60,094 nucleotides of DNA from Rikenellaceae bacterium (lineage in GTDB: Bacteria; Bacteroidota; Bacteroidia; Bacteroidales; UBA932): contig CAAGIL010000070.1 in the NCBI GenBank assembly GCA_900769905.1, positions 1 through 60,094 on the forward strand. The letters run 5' to 3'. Under the pieces are notes generated by a model. The model made no database searches. It saw nothing but the letters and a program-made list of their open reading frames with translations, and was not told the DNA's origin. Positions 18,570 to 26,609 of this stretch are shown here, piece by piece (the stretch's first letter is position 1; the number at the start of each line of letters is the position of its first letter). A program made the translations under genes and the position numbers.

Positions 18570-19374
18570 TTTCTTTTGGGGTTTTCCTGTTTTTGCTGAG
18601 GTAGTCGAGGGTCTTCTGGACTATGCCCGGTCCTTCGCGCAGCAATCCCGTCCTGATTTCGACCAGGGATGCTCCGGCAACAAGGGCTTCCGATGCCTGG
18701 AGGGGAGTATCGATATGGCAGTTTGCTATGATAGGCAGCTTGCCTGACGAATATTCGTGCACCTTTTTCACTTGTTCCAGGGAACGCAGCTCAATACCGT
18801 CTATATTGTTCATAAGACAGAAATCGGTCAGCCTTTCAAGATCCTTGCTGCTGGTGTCTCCTGAAAGTTTCAGGATAACGGGTTTGTAGTTCTGCTCGGT
18901 AAGCCTTGACTCCAGCACTGAATCCAGTATGTCAGTATTCGGGTCTGAACTGAAATCCAGCACGAAAAAGTCGAAGAAATCGTATCCGAGGGTGAAAGAT
19001 GTGAGGTAGTCCCTGTCTATGCAGGCTGCCAGAATGTCGTCTGGCGGGTCTTTCCTTATGTTCCTGCAGGCCTGACGAACTCCGTCGGAGTCCAGTGGAC
19101 CTACTTCCACGAAGCTGAATCCCAGGTTGTTAAGGTCATTATACAGTTCGCAGTGCTTGTCCAGGCCTGCACCCAGACCTATGGGATTATAGAAATCCAG
19201 GCCAAACAGCTCCCTTTGAAGACCCTTCGGCTTGTTTCCGTACATCCAGCGGTTCAGGGACCTCATAAGAGGAATCTTTCCTATGAGCCGGAAATACTTC
19301 AAGCCTAACTCGGAAGCCCGTTCCAAATCCATCTTCTTGACGAAGGGGCGTATGATGACATTGTAGAGACTCAT
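18553..19374 (-). CDS. Divergent dihydroorotate dehydrogenase (PyrD)-like protein
   Basis: 273 aa, about 50 shorter than normal class 2 PyrD. The N-terminal helices and FYNPIGLGAGLDKH match the family, and SFVEVGPL and ASLVEIRTGLLREGPG are recognisable. But family positions for FMN and substrate are changed: the usual NVSSPNT-like motif reads DFSSDPNT, the MGFNN region is missing, and the FMN-phosphate motif (family VGGI-type) reads NCHI. It may be a paralogue that lost or changed activity. A true pyrD may be elsewhere in the genome. It overlaps pncC downstream by 17 bp. Confidence 0.7.
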   Translation of the reverse strand: MSLYNVIIRPFVKKMDLERASELGLKYFRLIGKIPLMRSLNRWMYGNKPKGLQRELFGLDFYNPIGLGAGLDKHCELYNDLNNLGFSFVEVGPLDSDGVRQACRNIRKDPPDDILAACIDRDYLTSFTLGYDFFDFFVLDFSSDPNTDILDSVLESRLTEQNYKPVILKLSGDTSSKDLERLTDFCLMNNIDGIELRSLEQVKKVHEYSSGKLPIIANCHIDTPLQASEALVAGASLVEIRTGLLREGPGIVQKTLDYLSKNRKTPKENGSTI

Positions 19375-19420
19375 TGTTATGCTCCTTGGTATCGCCTTGC
19401 GAAAGTTAAATTACAAGGGA

Positions 19421-19428
19421 CAAATATA
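19421..19428 (-). promoter_or_regulatory. Promoter -7 box for the PyrD-like gene
   Basis: The minus strand reads TATATTTG, giving a leader of about 40 nt. This leader carries CTTTCGCAAG (19396-19405 on the plus strand as CTTGCGAAAG), close to the motif shared with queA and rlmD. Confidence 0.45.
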
Positions 19429-19434
19429 GCAATT

Positions 19435-19854
19435 TCAAATGAGTTCCTGATAAGTATCGTCGTCGTAGAAAACAATTATCTTCTTTATGTTGCGTGCTGC
19501 CGAAGACTTGATTTCCTTGCTGTTTTTGTCGTTGATACGGCTCGGGACCTCAATTTTTGGCTCCTCAGCGGGATATTCGAAGAGTTCTGTCTGCTTAAGT
19601 TCCTGTTGTACAGAAGTTTGCGTGGGTTCCGGAAGGGGAGAGGCCCCTACATACATTCGTCCCTTTCCTGTAATCAGCCATTCCAGGTTCAAAGAAGGGT
19701 ATTGTTTGCTCATCGCCAGGAGAAAATCGAAGCCGGGTTTGTTCCTTCCTGCCAGAATATGGGACACACTTGCCCTGGCCACACCGATGGTGTCGGCAAA
19801 CTGGGCCTGGCTGATGTTCTCAGCCCTCAAAAACTGCTGTAATCTGCGATTCAT
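19435..19854 (-). CDS. XRE-family helix-turn-helix transcriptional regulator
   Basis: 139 aa. An N-terminal Cro/CI-type HTH is clear: ENISQAQFADTIGVARASVS then HILAGRNKPGFDFL, followed by YPSLNLEWLITGKG, a phrase common in Bacteroidota phage-repressor-like regulators. The rest (about 75-139) is low-complexity, ending in FYDDDTYQELI; no peptidase (S24) domain is present. I use the ATG at 19854; a longer start at 19887 adds 11 residues before the HTH. It lies beside a 500-bp AT-rich gap, and its targets are unknown. Confidence 0.82.
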   Translation of the reverse strand: MNRRLQQFLRAENISQAQFADTIGVARASVSHILAGRNKPGFDFLLAMSKQYPSLNLEWLITGKGRMYVGASPLPEPTQTSVQQELKQTELFEYPAEEPKIEVPSRINDKNSKEIKSSAARNIKKIIVFYDDDTYQELI

Positions 19855-20280
19855 ATTAGTAAATCCTTCTTTTACAAAAATAAACAATTGTTTCCATTAT
19901 TCCAAGTTTTACACATGTTAACAGCAGGGGAGTTGTTGACAAATTGTGCACAAATAATATTGAATGTTAAATTAATATAAGACAAGATAAAATACTGATT
20001 ACAACCATATTATAGCTAGTATTTAACGCCTTTTTATGCCCTTTCGGGCCGAAATTCGTCAACAGTCAAGATATTTACATTAATTTTTAATTTAGAATAA
20101 TGCAGGAAATTACTGAGTTTCAAATATATAACATTTATCAAATTGTAAGATAACAAAGAATTATATTTATATATGTAAACATTTTATATTTTTACTGTCA
20201 ATCGTGTGAAATTTACAAAAATATAACGAAACGTTTACAAAAGTAAATGCACCGGGAGAGTGGAATTCGCTATTTATTAT

Positions 20281-20288
20281 TAAATTTG
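20281..20288 (+). promoter_or_regulatory. Candidate promoter -7 box for queA
   Basis: TAAATTTG, 63 nt upstream of the queA ATG. No clear -33 box. The leader it would produce contains the palindrome at 20301-20312, a run of seven T (20326-20332) and the 18-bp shared motif. Confidence 0.4.
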
Positions 20289-20332
20289 TAGTGTAATGTT
20301 AAACTATAGTTTAGGGTAACGTAAATTTTTTT

Positions 20333-20350
20333 CTTGCGAAACTTGAGTTG
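20333..20350 (+). repeat. Shared 18-bp intergenic motif, copy abutting queA
   Basis: Identical to 13475-13492. It ends one base before the queA start codon. A second shared 13-mer, GGGTAACGTAAAT, precedes it here (20314-20326) and also upstream of the tatA copy (13396-13408), so the two leaders look related beyond the 18-mer. Confidence 0.6.
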
Positions 20351-20351
20351 T

Positions 20352-21557
20352 ATGATACCTGAAATTCACATTGAGGATTTCAATTATCCCCTTCCTGACG
20401 AAAGGATTGCCAAATATCCTCTGGAGAAGAGGGATATGTCGAAACTCCTTGTATATCAGGATGGTATAAGTGAAGAACATCACTTTACGGACTTGCCGGA
20501 ACTGCTTCCGACAGACTCCATAATGGTTTTTAATGACACTCGTGTTGTACCTGCCAGGCTCTTTTTCCGCCGGGAAACAGGGGCTCACATTGAAATATTC
20601 TGCCTCGAACCTGAAAATCCTTCCGATTATGCGACCAATTTCGCGTCCAGCGAGTCCTGCGTATGGAAATGCGTGATAGGAAATGCAAAGCGCTGGAAAG
20701 ACGACTTGCTCAAGTTTGATATCCAGGATGGTGAACTTGCGGATATATGCCTCAGTGCCAAACTCCTGCATCGTGAAGGTCAGACCGGCTCCGTGGAATT
20801 CTCCTGGAAGGGAGGCCTGCCTTTCTCGCGCGTGATGGAACTGTGCGGACAGGTTCCGATACCCCCGTACCTGAACCGTTCTACGGAAAGCATAGACCTT
20901 GAAAGGTATCAGACCTTATATGCCCACATCCGCGGATCCGTAGCTGCGCCTACTGCCGGGCTGCATTTCTCTGAAGATGTGCTCAATCGCTTGAAAGATA
21001 AGGGTATAGATATGGAGACGATATGTCTTCACGTAGGTGCCGGCACCTTCCTTCCGGTAAAGACTTCCCTGGTTTCGGAGCATCCCATGCACAGGGAGCC
21101 GTTCGTTGTGAGTCTCGAATTCCTGCGCGATTTGCTCTCAAGCCGCAAAAAACTCATTGCGGTGGGAACTACCTCGGTGCGAACCCTGGAATCTCTGTAC
21201 TATATAGGAGTGTCCTGCATTGAGCAAGGTGAACCCCGGGATGTGGCTCAGTGGGCGCCGTATGAAAGAGAGTATCCATACAGTTTGGATGAATCCCTTG
21301 CTGCTATAATCAAGTATTTGGAAGACAATGGCTTGTCTGAACTGAAAATAGGCACGCGCATCATTATTGTGCCCGGTTTCCGCTTCCGCGTTGTGGATAT
21401 GATCGTGACCAATTTCCATCAGCCGCAGAGCACGCTTCTCCTGCTGGTATCGGCCTTTGTGGGCGGTGACTGGAGGAGCATATACGATTTCGCCCTTTCC
21501 CACGATTTCCGTTTCTTGAGCTACGGGGACAGCTCATTATTGTTTAAAGCCAAGTAA
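20352..21557 (+). CDS. queA: tRNA S-adenosylmethionine ribosyltransferase-isomerase QueA
   Basis: 401 aa. It transfers and isomerises the ribosyl group of SAM onto 7-aminomethyl-deazaguanine in tRNA, giving epoxyqueuosine. Family blocks: FNYPLPDERIAKYP at the start, VFNDTRVVPARLF, APTAGLHFSEDVL, HVGAGTFLPVK and NFHQPQSTLLLLVSAF. The ATG at 20352 gives the family N-terminus; a TTG six codons earlier would read through the shared motif. Slightly longer than enterobacterial QueA, as usual in Bacteroidota. A VUT-family transporter at 57.5 kb may supply precursors, but it is unlinked. Confidence 0.95.
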   Translation: MIPEIHIEDFNYPLPDERIAKYPLEKRDMSKLLVYQDGISEEHHFTDLPELLPTDSIMVFNDTRVVPARLFFRRETGAHIEIFCLEPENPSDYATNFASSESCVWKCVIGNAKRWKDDLLKFDIQDGELADICLSAKLLHREGQTGSVEFSWKGGLPFSRVMELCGQVPIPPYLNRSTESIDLERYQTLYAHIRGSVAAPTAGLHFSEDVLNRLKDKGIDMETICLHVGAGTFLPVKTSLVSEHPMHREPFVVSLEFLRDLLSSRKKLIAVGTTSVRTLESLYYIGVSCIEQGEPRDVAQWAPYEREYPYSLDESLAAIIKYLEDNGLSELKIGTRIIIVPGFRFRVVDMIVTNFHQPQSTLLLLVSAFVGGDWRSIYDFALSHDFRFLSYGDSSLLFKAK

Positions 21558-21582
21558 ATCAGCATATTATATACACTAAAAT

Positions 21583-22746
21583 ATGAACGAGCAAGATTAT
21601 ACAAGCATAAGTCCATATACTGACCAGGAAGCAGTCGAGGCCCTCAAACGTGTAGCCAGGAATCCTTTTCTGCCTGTTGTGTCCAAGTTCTTCTTTCCGG
21701 ACGAACCATTCAATACCTTCAGAAAACTGCTCAGGGAAATTCACTCCATTGATGATTTTCAGGAGATTGTGATGTCCAGGATGGTCCTGGCAGCGATAGA
21801 AAAGAGCACTTCCGGTTTCACTTGTGAAGGTGTGGAAAATATCAGCGGCGAGAAGAAATACCTTGCGGTATCCAATCACAGGGATATTATCCTAGATCCG
21901 GCACTGTTCCAATATGTGCTGTTCAGCAACAAATTGCAGATGACGGAGATATGTGTCGGGAGCAACCTTCTGGAAAGCAACAAGGTGGTGTCCGATCTGC
22001 TCAGGAGCAACCGTATGATCAAGGTCATCAGGGGCATATCAGCCAAAGAACTCTATCTCTCGTCAAAGCTCCTCTCTTCATATATAAGGGAGAGGATTAC
22101 ATCCGGAGGCAGTTCGGTGTGGATAGCCCAGCGTGAAGGGCGCACCAAGGACGGATTCGACAAGACTGAGCAGGGTCTGCTCAAAATGTTCGATATGAGC
22201 GGGGAAGGCAGTTTTCAGGAGAATTTTGAAGCGCTGAACATCATTCCTGTCAGTATATCTTATGAATATGAGTCCTGCGACATACGCAAGGCGCGTGAAC
22301 TTCTCATTTCGGAGAAGGAGAAATATGTCAAGAAGAAGCACGAGGATACCCACAGCATCATCAGCGGAGTCAAGCAGTGGAAGGGTGGAGTCAATCTGTT
22401 CATTGACAAGCCTTTGACCGGCGAAGAGATAGCCCAGGCGGCTCAACTCGGAAAGAATGACAGGTATCAGGCTCTGCGTCAGATTCTTGACAACAGGATT
22501 ATCCGTGGCTACAAGCTTTGGAAGACCAACTATATGGCTTACGACCTTCTGCACGGTGAGAACAAGTATGCCGACAGATACAGCGCTGAGGATCTCGAAA
22601 AATTCAAGGCGTACACTGAGCATAAGCTTTCCAAGGTTGAACGCAGTCTTGACCGTGATGCGTTGAGAATCAAATTCTTGCAGATATACGGAAACCCTGT
22701 TGCAAATAAGGAGTCCATTATTGGCGGCAAGGTCCAGGTGGATTGA
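21583..22746 (+). CDS. Glycerolphosphate acyltransferase-family protein
   Basis: 387 aa. It carries the acyltransferase motif VSNHRDIILDP (His-Arg-Asp near residue 98) and a second block IAQREGRTKDGFDKTEQG equivalent to the phosphate-binding EGTRS motif. It is larger than PlsC at 7.8 kb, and its C-terminal 130 residues are charged and helical. The family in Bacteroidota is annotated as 1-acylglycerol-3-phosphate acyltransferase; the real acceptor is unknown. It follows queA by 25 bp. Confidence 0.75.
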   Translation: MNEQDYTSISPYTDQEAVEALKRVARNPFLPVVSKFFFPDEPFNTFRKLLREIHSIDDFQEIVMSRMVLAAIEKSTSGFTCEGVENISGEKKYLAVSNHRDIILDPALFQYVLFSNKLQMTEICVGSNLLESNKVVSDLLRSNRMIKVIRGISAKELYLSSKLLSSYIRERITSGGSSVWIAQREGRTKDGFDKTEQGLLKMFDMSGEGSFQENFEALNIIPVSISYEYESCDIRKARELLISEKEKYVKKKHEDTHSIISGVKQWKGGVNLFIDKPLTGEEIAQAAQLGKNDRYQALRQILDNRIIRGYKLWKTNYMAYDLLHGENKYADRYSAEDLEKFKAYTEHKLSKVERSLDRDALRIKFLQIYGNPVANKESIIGGKVQVD

Positions 22747-22887
22747 CGGAGCTCAGTCAAGCTTTGTTTACGGATATGCACCGATTGTTACACAATTTAT
22801 ATTATGTTAACTAGTGCGTATCTTTTCAACTTAGGATAGACGACAGCCGCCTATTTGAATTATTTTTACGATATTTGTACTTGCTTA

Positions 22888-22905
22888 GTTTCGCAAGTGC
22901 GAAAC
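22888..22905. promoter_or_regulatory. Perfect palindrome GTTTCGCA-AG-TGCGAAAC upstream of the rRNA methyltransferase gene
   Basis: Two 8-bp arms with a 2-bp centre. The arms are the core of the shared motif (CTTGCGAAAC) seen at 13475 and 20333. It lies 36 bp before the ATG at 22941, just after a weak -7 box (GATATTTG, 22869-22876). Its shape suits a homodimeric regulator or an RNA hairpin. Confidence 0.55.
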
Positions 22906-22940
22906 GGCTTTGTCTTTTGAAAGCTTGCGATTTATTTGTT

Positions 22941-24380
22941 ATGCCAAGGAGGGAAAGAAAAGAAATAATTTTGGAGAACATTACCGTCGAGTCAGTTGCG
23001 GCCGAGGGCAAGGCCATTGCGCATTCTCCGGAAGGAATTGTGATTTTTATCGAATATGGAGTTCCCGGAGATGTTCTGGATGTGCGCGTTCTGAGGCAAA
23101 AGAAGAATTTCATTGACGCTGCCATAGTACGCATAGTTCAGCCTTCTCCTTACAGAATGGAGCCTTTCTGCACTCATTTCGGAGTTTGCGGAGGCTGCAA
23201 ATGGCAGCATCTTCCTTATGATATGCAGCTGGAATCCAAGCGTTTGCAGGTATTTGACCAGCTCAAGCGTCTGGGCCACCTGGATATACCTGAGGTCTCC
23301 CCCACTATCCCGTCAGCAAAGACGAAATATTACCGTAACAAGCTGGAATTCACAGCCTCAAACAAACGATGGGTGGAAAAACTGGAGGAACTTGACGAGC
23401 TTCCTTACGAGGAAAGACAGGGACTTGGCTTCCACGTGGGCCGTTTCTTCGACAAGGTTCTGGACATTGACAGATGTTATCTCCAGCCCGATCCTTCCAA
23501 TGACCTGAGACTTTTCATCAGGCGATATGCCATTGAACACGACATAGCGTTCTACAATCTGAGAGACAACGAGGGCGAATTCCGCAATATGTTCGTACGC
23601 ACTACGGATGACGGCCAGGTAATGCTCATCATCTGCTTCGCGAAGATCTTTGACGCTCTCTTCCCTATGCTGGATGCAATATGTGATGCATTTCCTCAGC
23701 TTACTTCTGTTTACTATTTGATAAACAGCAAGTTGAATGATTCCATAGGAGACCAGGAACCTATACTTTACAAGGGTTCTGATGCCATTTATGAAACTAT
23801 GGAAGGCCTGAAATTCAAGATAGGACCGAAATCTTTCTATCAGACCAACAGCTCCCAGGCCCTCGAACTTTATACCGTGGCCCGGAATTTCGCCGGACTG
23901 AGCGGCAATGAGGTGGTTTATGACCTCTACACCGGTACGGGAACCATAGCCCAGTTCGTGAGTGCCAAGGCTTCAAAAGTCATAGGCATAGAGTATGTCC
24001 CGGAAGCCATCGAGGATGCAAAAATCAATGCAAAAGCCAATGGCATAGACAATTGCGAGTTTTTTGCTGGAGATATGAAGGATGTGTTGACCAGGGAGTT
24101 CATCGAAGAGCACGGGACCCCTGATGTCATCATAGTGGATCCTCCAAGGGCAGGAATGCATCCTGACGTGGTAAAGACCATACTTTTTGCGGCCCCAAAG
24201 ATCATAGTATATGTCAGCTGCAATCCGGCCTCCCAGGCAAGGGATTTGCAGATGATGAGCGGGGATTACAGGATTACGGATGTTCAGCCGGTGGATATGT
24301 TCCCTCATACGCACCACGTGGAGAATGTATGCCGTCTGGAGAGAACAGAACATAAAACAGAGACTGAAAATGCTGACTGA
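22941..24380 (+). CDS. rlmD: 23S rRNA (uracil-C5)-methyltransferase, RlmD/RumA family
   Basis: 479 aa. An N-terminal TRAM domain (about 8-65) is followed by the iron-sulfur cysteines Cys77, Cys83 and Cys86 in FCTHFGVCGGC; a fourth Cys in DIDRCYLQP is likely. The SAM-binding YDLYTGTGTIAQF, catalytic DPPRAGMHP and nucleophile Cys in YVSCNPASQARDL are all present. It methylates a uracil in 23S rRNA (RlmD position 1939 in E. coli; RlmCD-type dual specificity cannot be excluded). The ATG at 22941 is chosen because the upstream extension reads through the palindrome. It overlaps the exchanger gene by 11 bp. Confidence 0.9.
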   Translation: MPRRERKEIILENITVESVAAEGKAIAHSPEGIVIFIEYGVPGDVLDVRVLRQKKNFIDAAIVRIVQPSPYRMEPFCTHFGVCGGCKWQHLPYDMQLESKRLQVFDQLKRLGHLDIPEVSPTIPSAKTKYYRNKLEFTASNKRWVEKLEELDELPYEERQGLGFHVGRFFDKVLDIDRCYLQPDPSNDLRLFIRRYAIEHDIAFYNLRDNEGEFRNMFVRTTDDGQVMLIICFAKIFDALFPMLDAICDAFPQLTSVYYLINSKLNDSIGDQEPILYKGSDAIYETMEGLKFKIGPKSFYQTNSSQALELYTVARNFAGLSGNEVVYDLYTGTGTIAQFVSAKASKVIGIEYVPEAIEDAKINAKANGIDNCEFFAGDMKDVLTREFIEEHGTPDVIIVDPPRAGMHPDVVKTILFAAPKIIVYVSCNPASQARDLQMMSGDYRITDVQPVDMFPHTHHVENVCRLERTEHKTETENAD

Positions 24381-25314
24381 TATTTTACTTTTGGCAGTCG
24401 GCCTTGCACTGGTGATTTTCGGCGCAGACTGGCTGGTTGACGGAGCCTCCTCCATTGCCAGGAAGCTTGGTGTCGGGGAGTTTGTAATAGGACTCACCAT
24501 TGTGGGGTTCGGCACCAGTTGCCCTGAACTTGTGGTCAGCCTGACCGGTGCATTGCAGGGAAATGCTGATATATCCATAGGAAACGTTGTGGGGTCCAAT
24601 GCCTTCAATACCCTGCTGATACTCGGTCTTACAGCGCTTATCACGCCTGTTGCAATGACCAGGTCCAATGCCCACCGAGATATACCGGTGACCCTGCTGG
24701 TGACCTTCCTGTTTGTAATCTTTGGGCTTCAGGGTCAGGCAATTACGAGAATCGAAGGCATAATCTTCCTGCTTCTTTTCGTAGCATATATCTGGTTCAG
24801 TTTCAAGTCCGACAAAGGCAGCCATGAGGCGGCTCCTGCCCAGGAGGAAAAGAAGGAAATGAAGCTTTGGCTTGCAATTCTTCTGGTGCTTGCCGGACTT
24901 GCCGGTCTGGTAGTGGGCGGCCAGATGTTTGTGGACAACGCTACTTCGCTTGCCAAGGCTCTCGGGGTATCGGACAAGATTATCGCCATTACCCTTCTTG
25001 CCGGCGGCACTTCCCTGCCGGAACTTGCTACCTGCGTTGTCGCAGCCGCCAGGCACAAGGACGCGCTGGCGCTCGGCAACATCCTGGGTTCAAACGTATT
25101 CAACATACTCCTCATACTCGGTGCTTCCGCTGTGGTCACTCCCCTCTCCACGGCAGCGATGAATCTCGCAGACTTTGGCGTGGTGCTTTTCAGTGCTGTC
25201 CTGCTCTGGATTTTCACCTACACCGGGAAAAGGAACAAAATCGACAGATGGGAAGGCGCAATACTGCTTGCGTGCGAAATCTGCTACATGGTTTATCTAT
25301 TTATTAAAGGTTAG
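24370..25314 (+). CDS. Calcium/sodium antiporter, YrbG family
   Basis: 314 aa with ten hydrophobic helices in two inverted halves. The two alpha repeats that bind cations are visible: VGFGTSCPELVVSLTGAL with IGNVVGSNAFNTLLILG, and LAGGTSLPELATCVVAA with LGNILGSNVFNILLILG. These are the hallmark of K-independent Na/Ca exchangers. The ATG at 24370 overlaps the methyltransferase end; the 30 codons before it are that gene in another frame. Ion specificity is inferred from the family. Confidence 0.92.
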   Translation: MLTDILLLAVGLALVIFGADWLVDGASSIARKLGVGEFVIGLTIVGFGTSCPELVVSLTGALQGNADISIGNVVGSNAFNTLLILGLTALITPVAMTRSNAHRDIPVTLLVTFLFVIFGLQGQAITRIEGIIFLLLFVAYIWFSFKSDKGSHEAAPAQEEKKEMKLWLAILLVLAGLAGLVVGGQMFVDNATSLAKALGVSDKIIAITLLAGGTSLPELATCVVAAARHKDALALGNILGSNVFNILLILGASAVVTPLSTAAMNLADFGVVLFSAVLLWIFTYTGKRNKIDRWEGAILLACEICYMVYLFIKG

Positions 25315-25319
25315 ACAGA

Positions 25320-26609
25320 ATGAACAAGAGATTCAAACCCACCTCATACAAGCTTATGAATGTGGCAGACGGCAGAATCTTCGAAGATGAAGGTTGGACT
25401 TTGGCCGACCCCCAGAGCAGTACCCCTTCTCTTGTGAGAGCTGTGTATGAAAACAAGAAGTTCACCCCGCGCAAAAGCCTCGGCGGCCTCTACCGTTATG
25501 CCGACTGGCTTCCTATACGCAGGGTCCTGAAGAAATCAAGCGCACCTGTGACATATAAGTCAGAAGGGCTTGCAAACCACCTTGGCCTGGAGAACCTGTA
25601 TATAACATTCTCAGGCTACAATCCGGAGATCGGGGCTGAAATGAAGACCTGCTCCTTCAAGGAGACTGAGGCTTATTCCGTGCTCGCCAGGATGGACAGG
25701 AAGGAAGACAACGTGCTCATAGTCCAGTCTGCCGGCAATACGGCTAGAGCCTTTGCCAAGGTATGCTCCGACAACGACATTCCTGTAGTAATCTGCATCC
25801 CGGAGGACAGCAAGCACGATTTGTGGTTCCGCAGAAGGCTGCGTGAGTGCGTGAAGGTGGTGGCTGTGCCTCACGGTTGCGACTATTATGATGCGATTAC
25901 CGTGGGTGAAAAGCTTGCCACGGACCCAAGGTACTTCCTCGAAGGCGGAGCCAAGAACGTGGCACGCCGTGACGGTATGGGCACTACCCTGCTGAGCTTT
26001 GCCGAGTGCGCAGGCCGCATTCCGGATGCATATTTCCAGGCAGTGGGTTCAGGTACCGGAGCGATTGCAGCCTGGGAAAATGCCGAGCGTCTGGAAGGAG
26101 ACGGCAGGTTCGGCAAGAACAATATGAGGGTGTATGTGTCCCAGAACACCCCGTTCACCTTGATTTATGATTCCTGGAAGGCGGGAATGCGTTCCCTCTC
26201 CCCTCTCACCCCGGAACAGGGCCGCCGAGACGCGGAGATGATACTCGCGAAGGTGCTTGCAAACCGCAAACCGCCTTATTCCCTGGCAGGCGGACTCTTT
26301 GACGTACTGACCCAGAGCCACGGTGACTGCTTTGTCTCTTCAAACGACGAGCTTGTGTACAGTATGCTGCTGTTCAGGGACCTGGAGGGCTTTGACCTCT
26401 TCCCTGCCGCCTGCTGCGCGGTGAGCGCTCTTATCAAGGCCGTGCGCTGCGGAGCGGTGAAGAAGGACGAGTTCATTATGCTCAACTGCACCGGCGGAGG
26501 TTCCCTCGCTGCAATGAGCCGCGGCTACAAGGTCAAGGAACCAGATCTCATTGTTGACCCGGACATTGATGCCGACAGACTGGTGAAGATGGTAAACGAA
26601 CTGTTTTAG
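25320..26609 (+). CDS. PLP-dependent cysteate synthase-like enzyme (threonine synthase fold)
   Basis: 429 aa, fold type II PLP enzyme. The Schiff-base lysine is Lys114 in KTCSFKETEA, with QSAGNTARAFAKV next to the cofactor and GGAKNVARRDGMGT and VGSGTGAIAAWE further on. These phrases fit the cysteate synthase subfamily (O-phosphoserine plus sulfite gives cysteate) better than threonine synthase, which has GSFKDRG-type motifs and an extra N-terminal domain. Cysteate feeds coenzyme M in methanogens and sulfonolipids in some Bacteroidota. The assignment rests on my recall of family motifs. It starts 5 bp after the exchanger gene. Confidence 0.68.
   Translation: MNKRFKPTSYKLMNVADGRIFEDEGWTLADPQSSTPSLVRAVYENKKFTPRKSLGGLYRYADWLPIRRVLKKSSAPVTYKSEGLANHLGLENLYITFSGYNPEIGAEMKTCSFKETEAYSVLARMDRKEDNVLIVQSAGNTARAFAKVCSDNDIPVVICIPEDSKHDLWFRRRLRECVKVVAVPHGCDYYDAITVGEKLATDPRYFLEGGAKNVARRDGMGTTLLSFAECAGRIPDAYFQAVGSGTGAIAAWENAERLEGDGRFGKNNMRVYVSQNTPFTLIYDSWKAGMRSLSPLTPEQGRRDAEMILAKVLANRKPPYSLAGGLFDVLTQSHGDCFVSSNDELVYSMLLFRDLEGFDLFPAACCAVSALIKAVRCGAVKKDEFIMLNCTGGGSLAAMSRGYKVKEPDLIVDPDIDADRLVKMVNELF

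Larger units (their letters stand above)
19855..20351. other. AT-rich 497-bp intergenic region between XRE regulator and queA
   Basis: No coding frame. Very AT-rich with many TTTACA/TAAACA-like words, one DnaA-box-like TTTTACACA at 19907-19915, a GCCC-TTTC-GGGC mini-hairpin near 20040, a 12-bp perfect palindrome AAACTATAGTTT at 20301-20312, and the shared motif at its right end. It must hold promoters for both flanking genes. A small RNA or binding region is possible, but I see no family match. Confidence 0.5.

Noticed and set aside
19855..20351. Chromosomal replication origin
   Set aside because: Only one DnaA-box-like site was noticed, and dnaA is not in the window. AT-richness alone is not enough; kept only as a low-interest finding.
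22743..22760. Terminator after the acyltransferase gene
   Set aside because: Only a 5-bp stem (TTGAC / GTCAA) with no U run; too weak.
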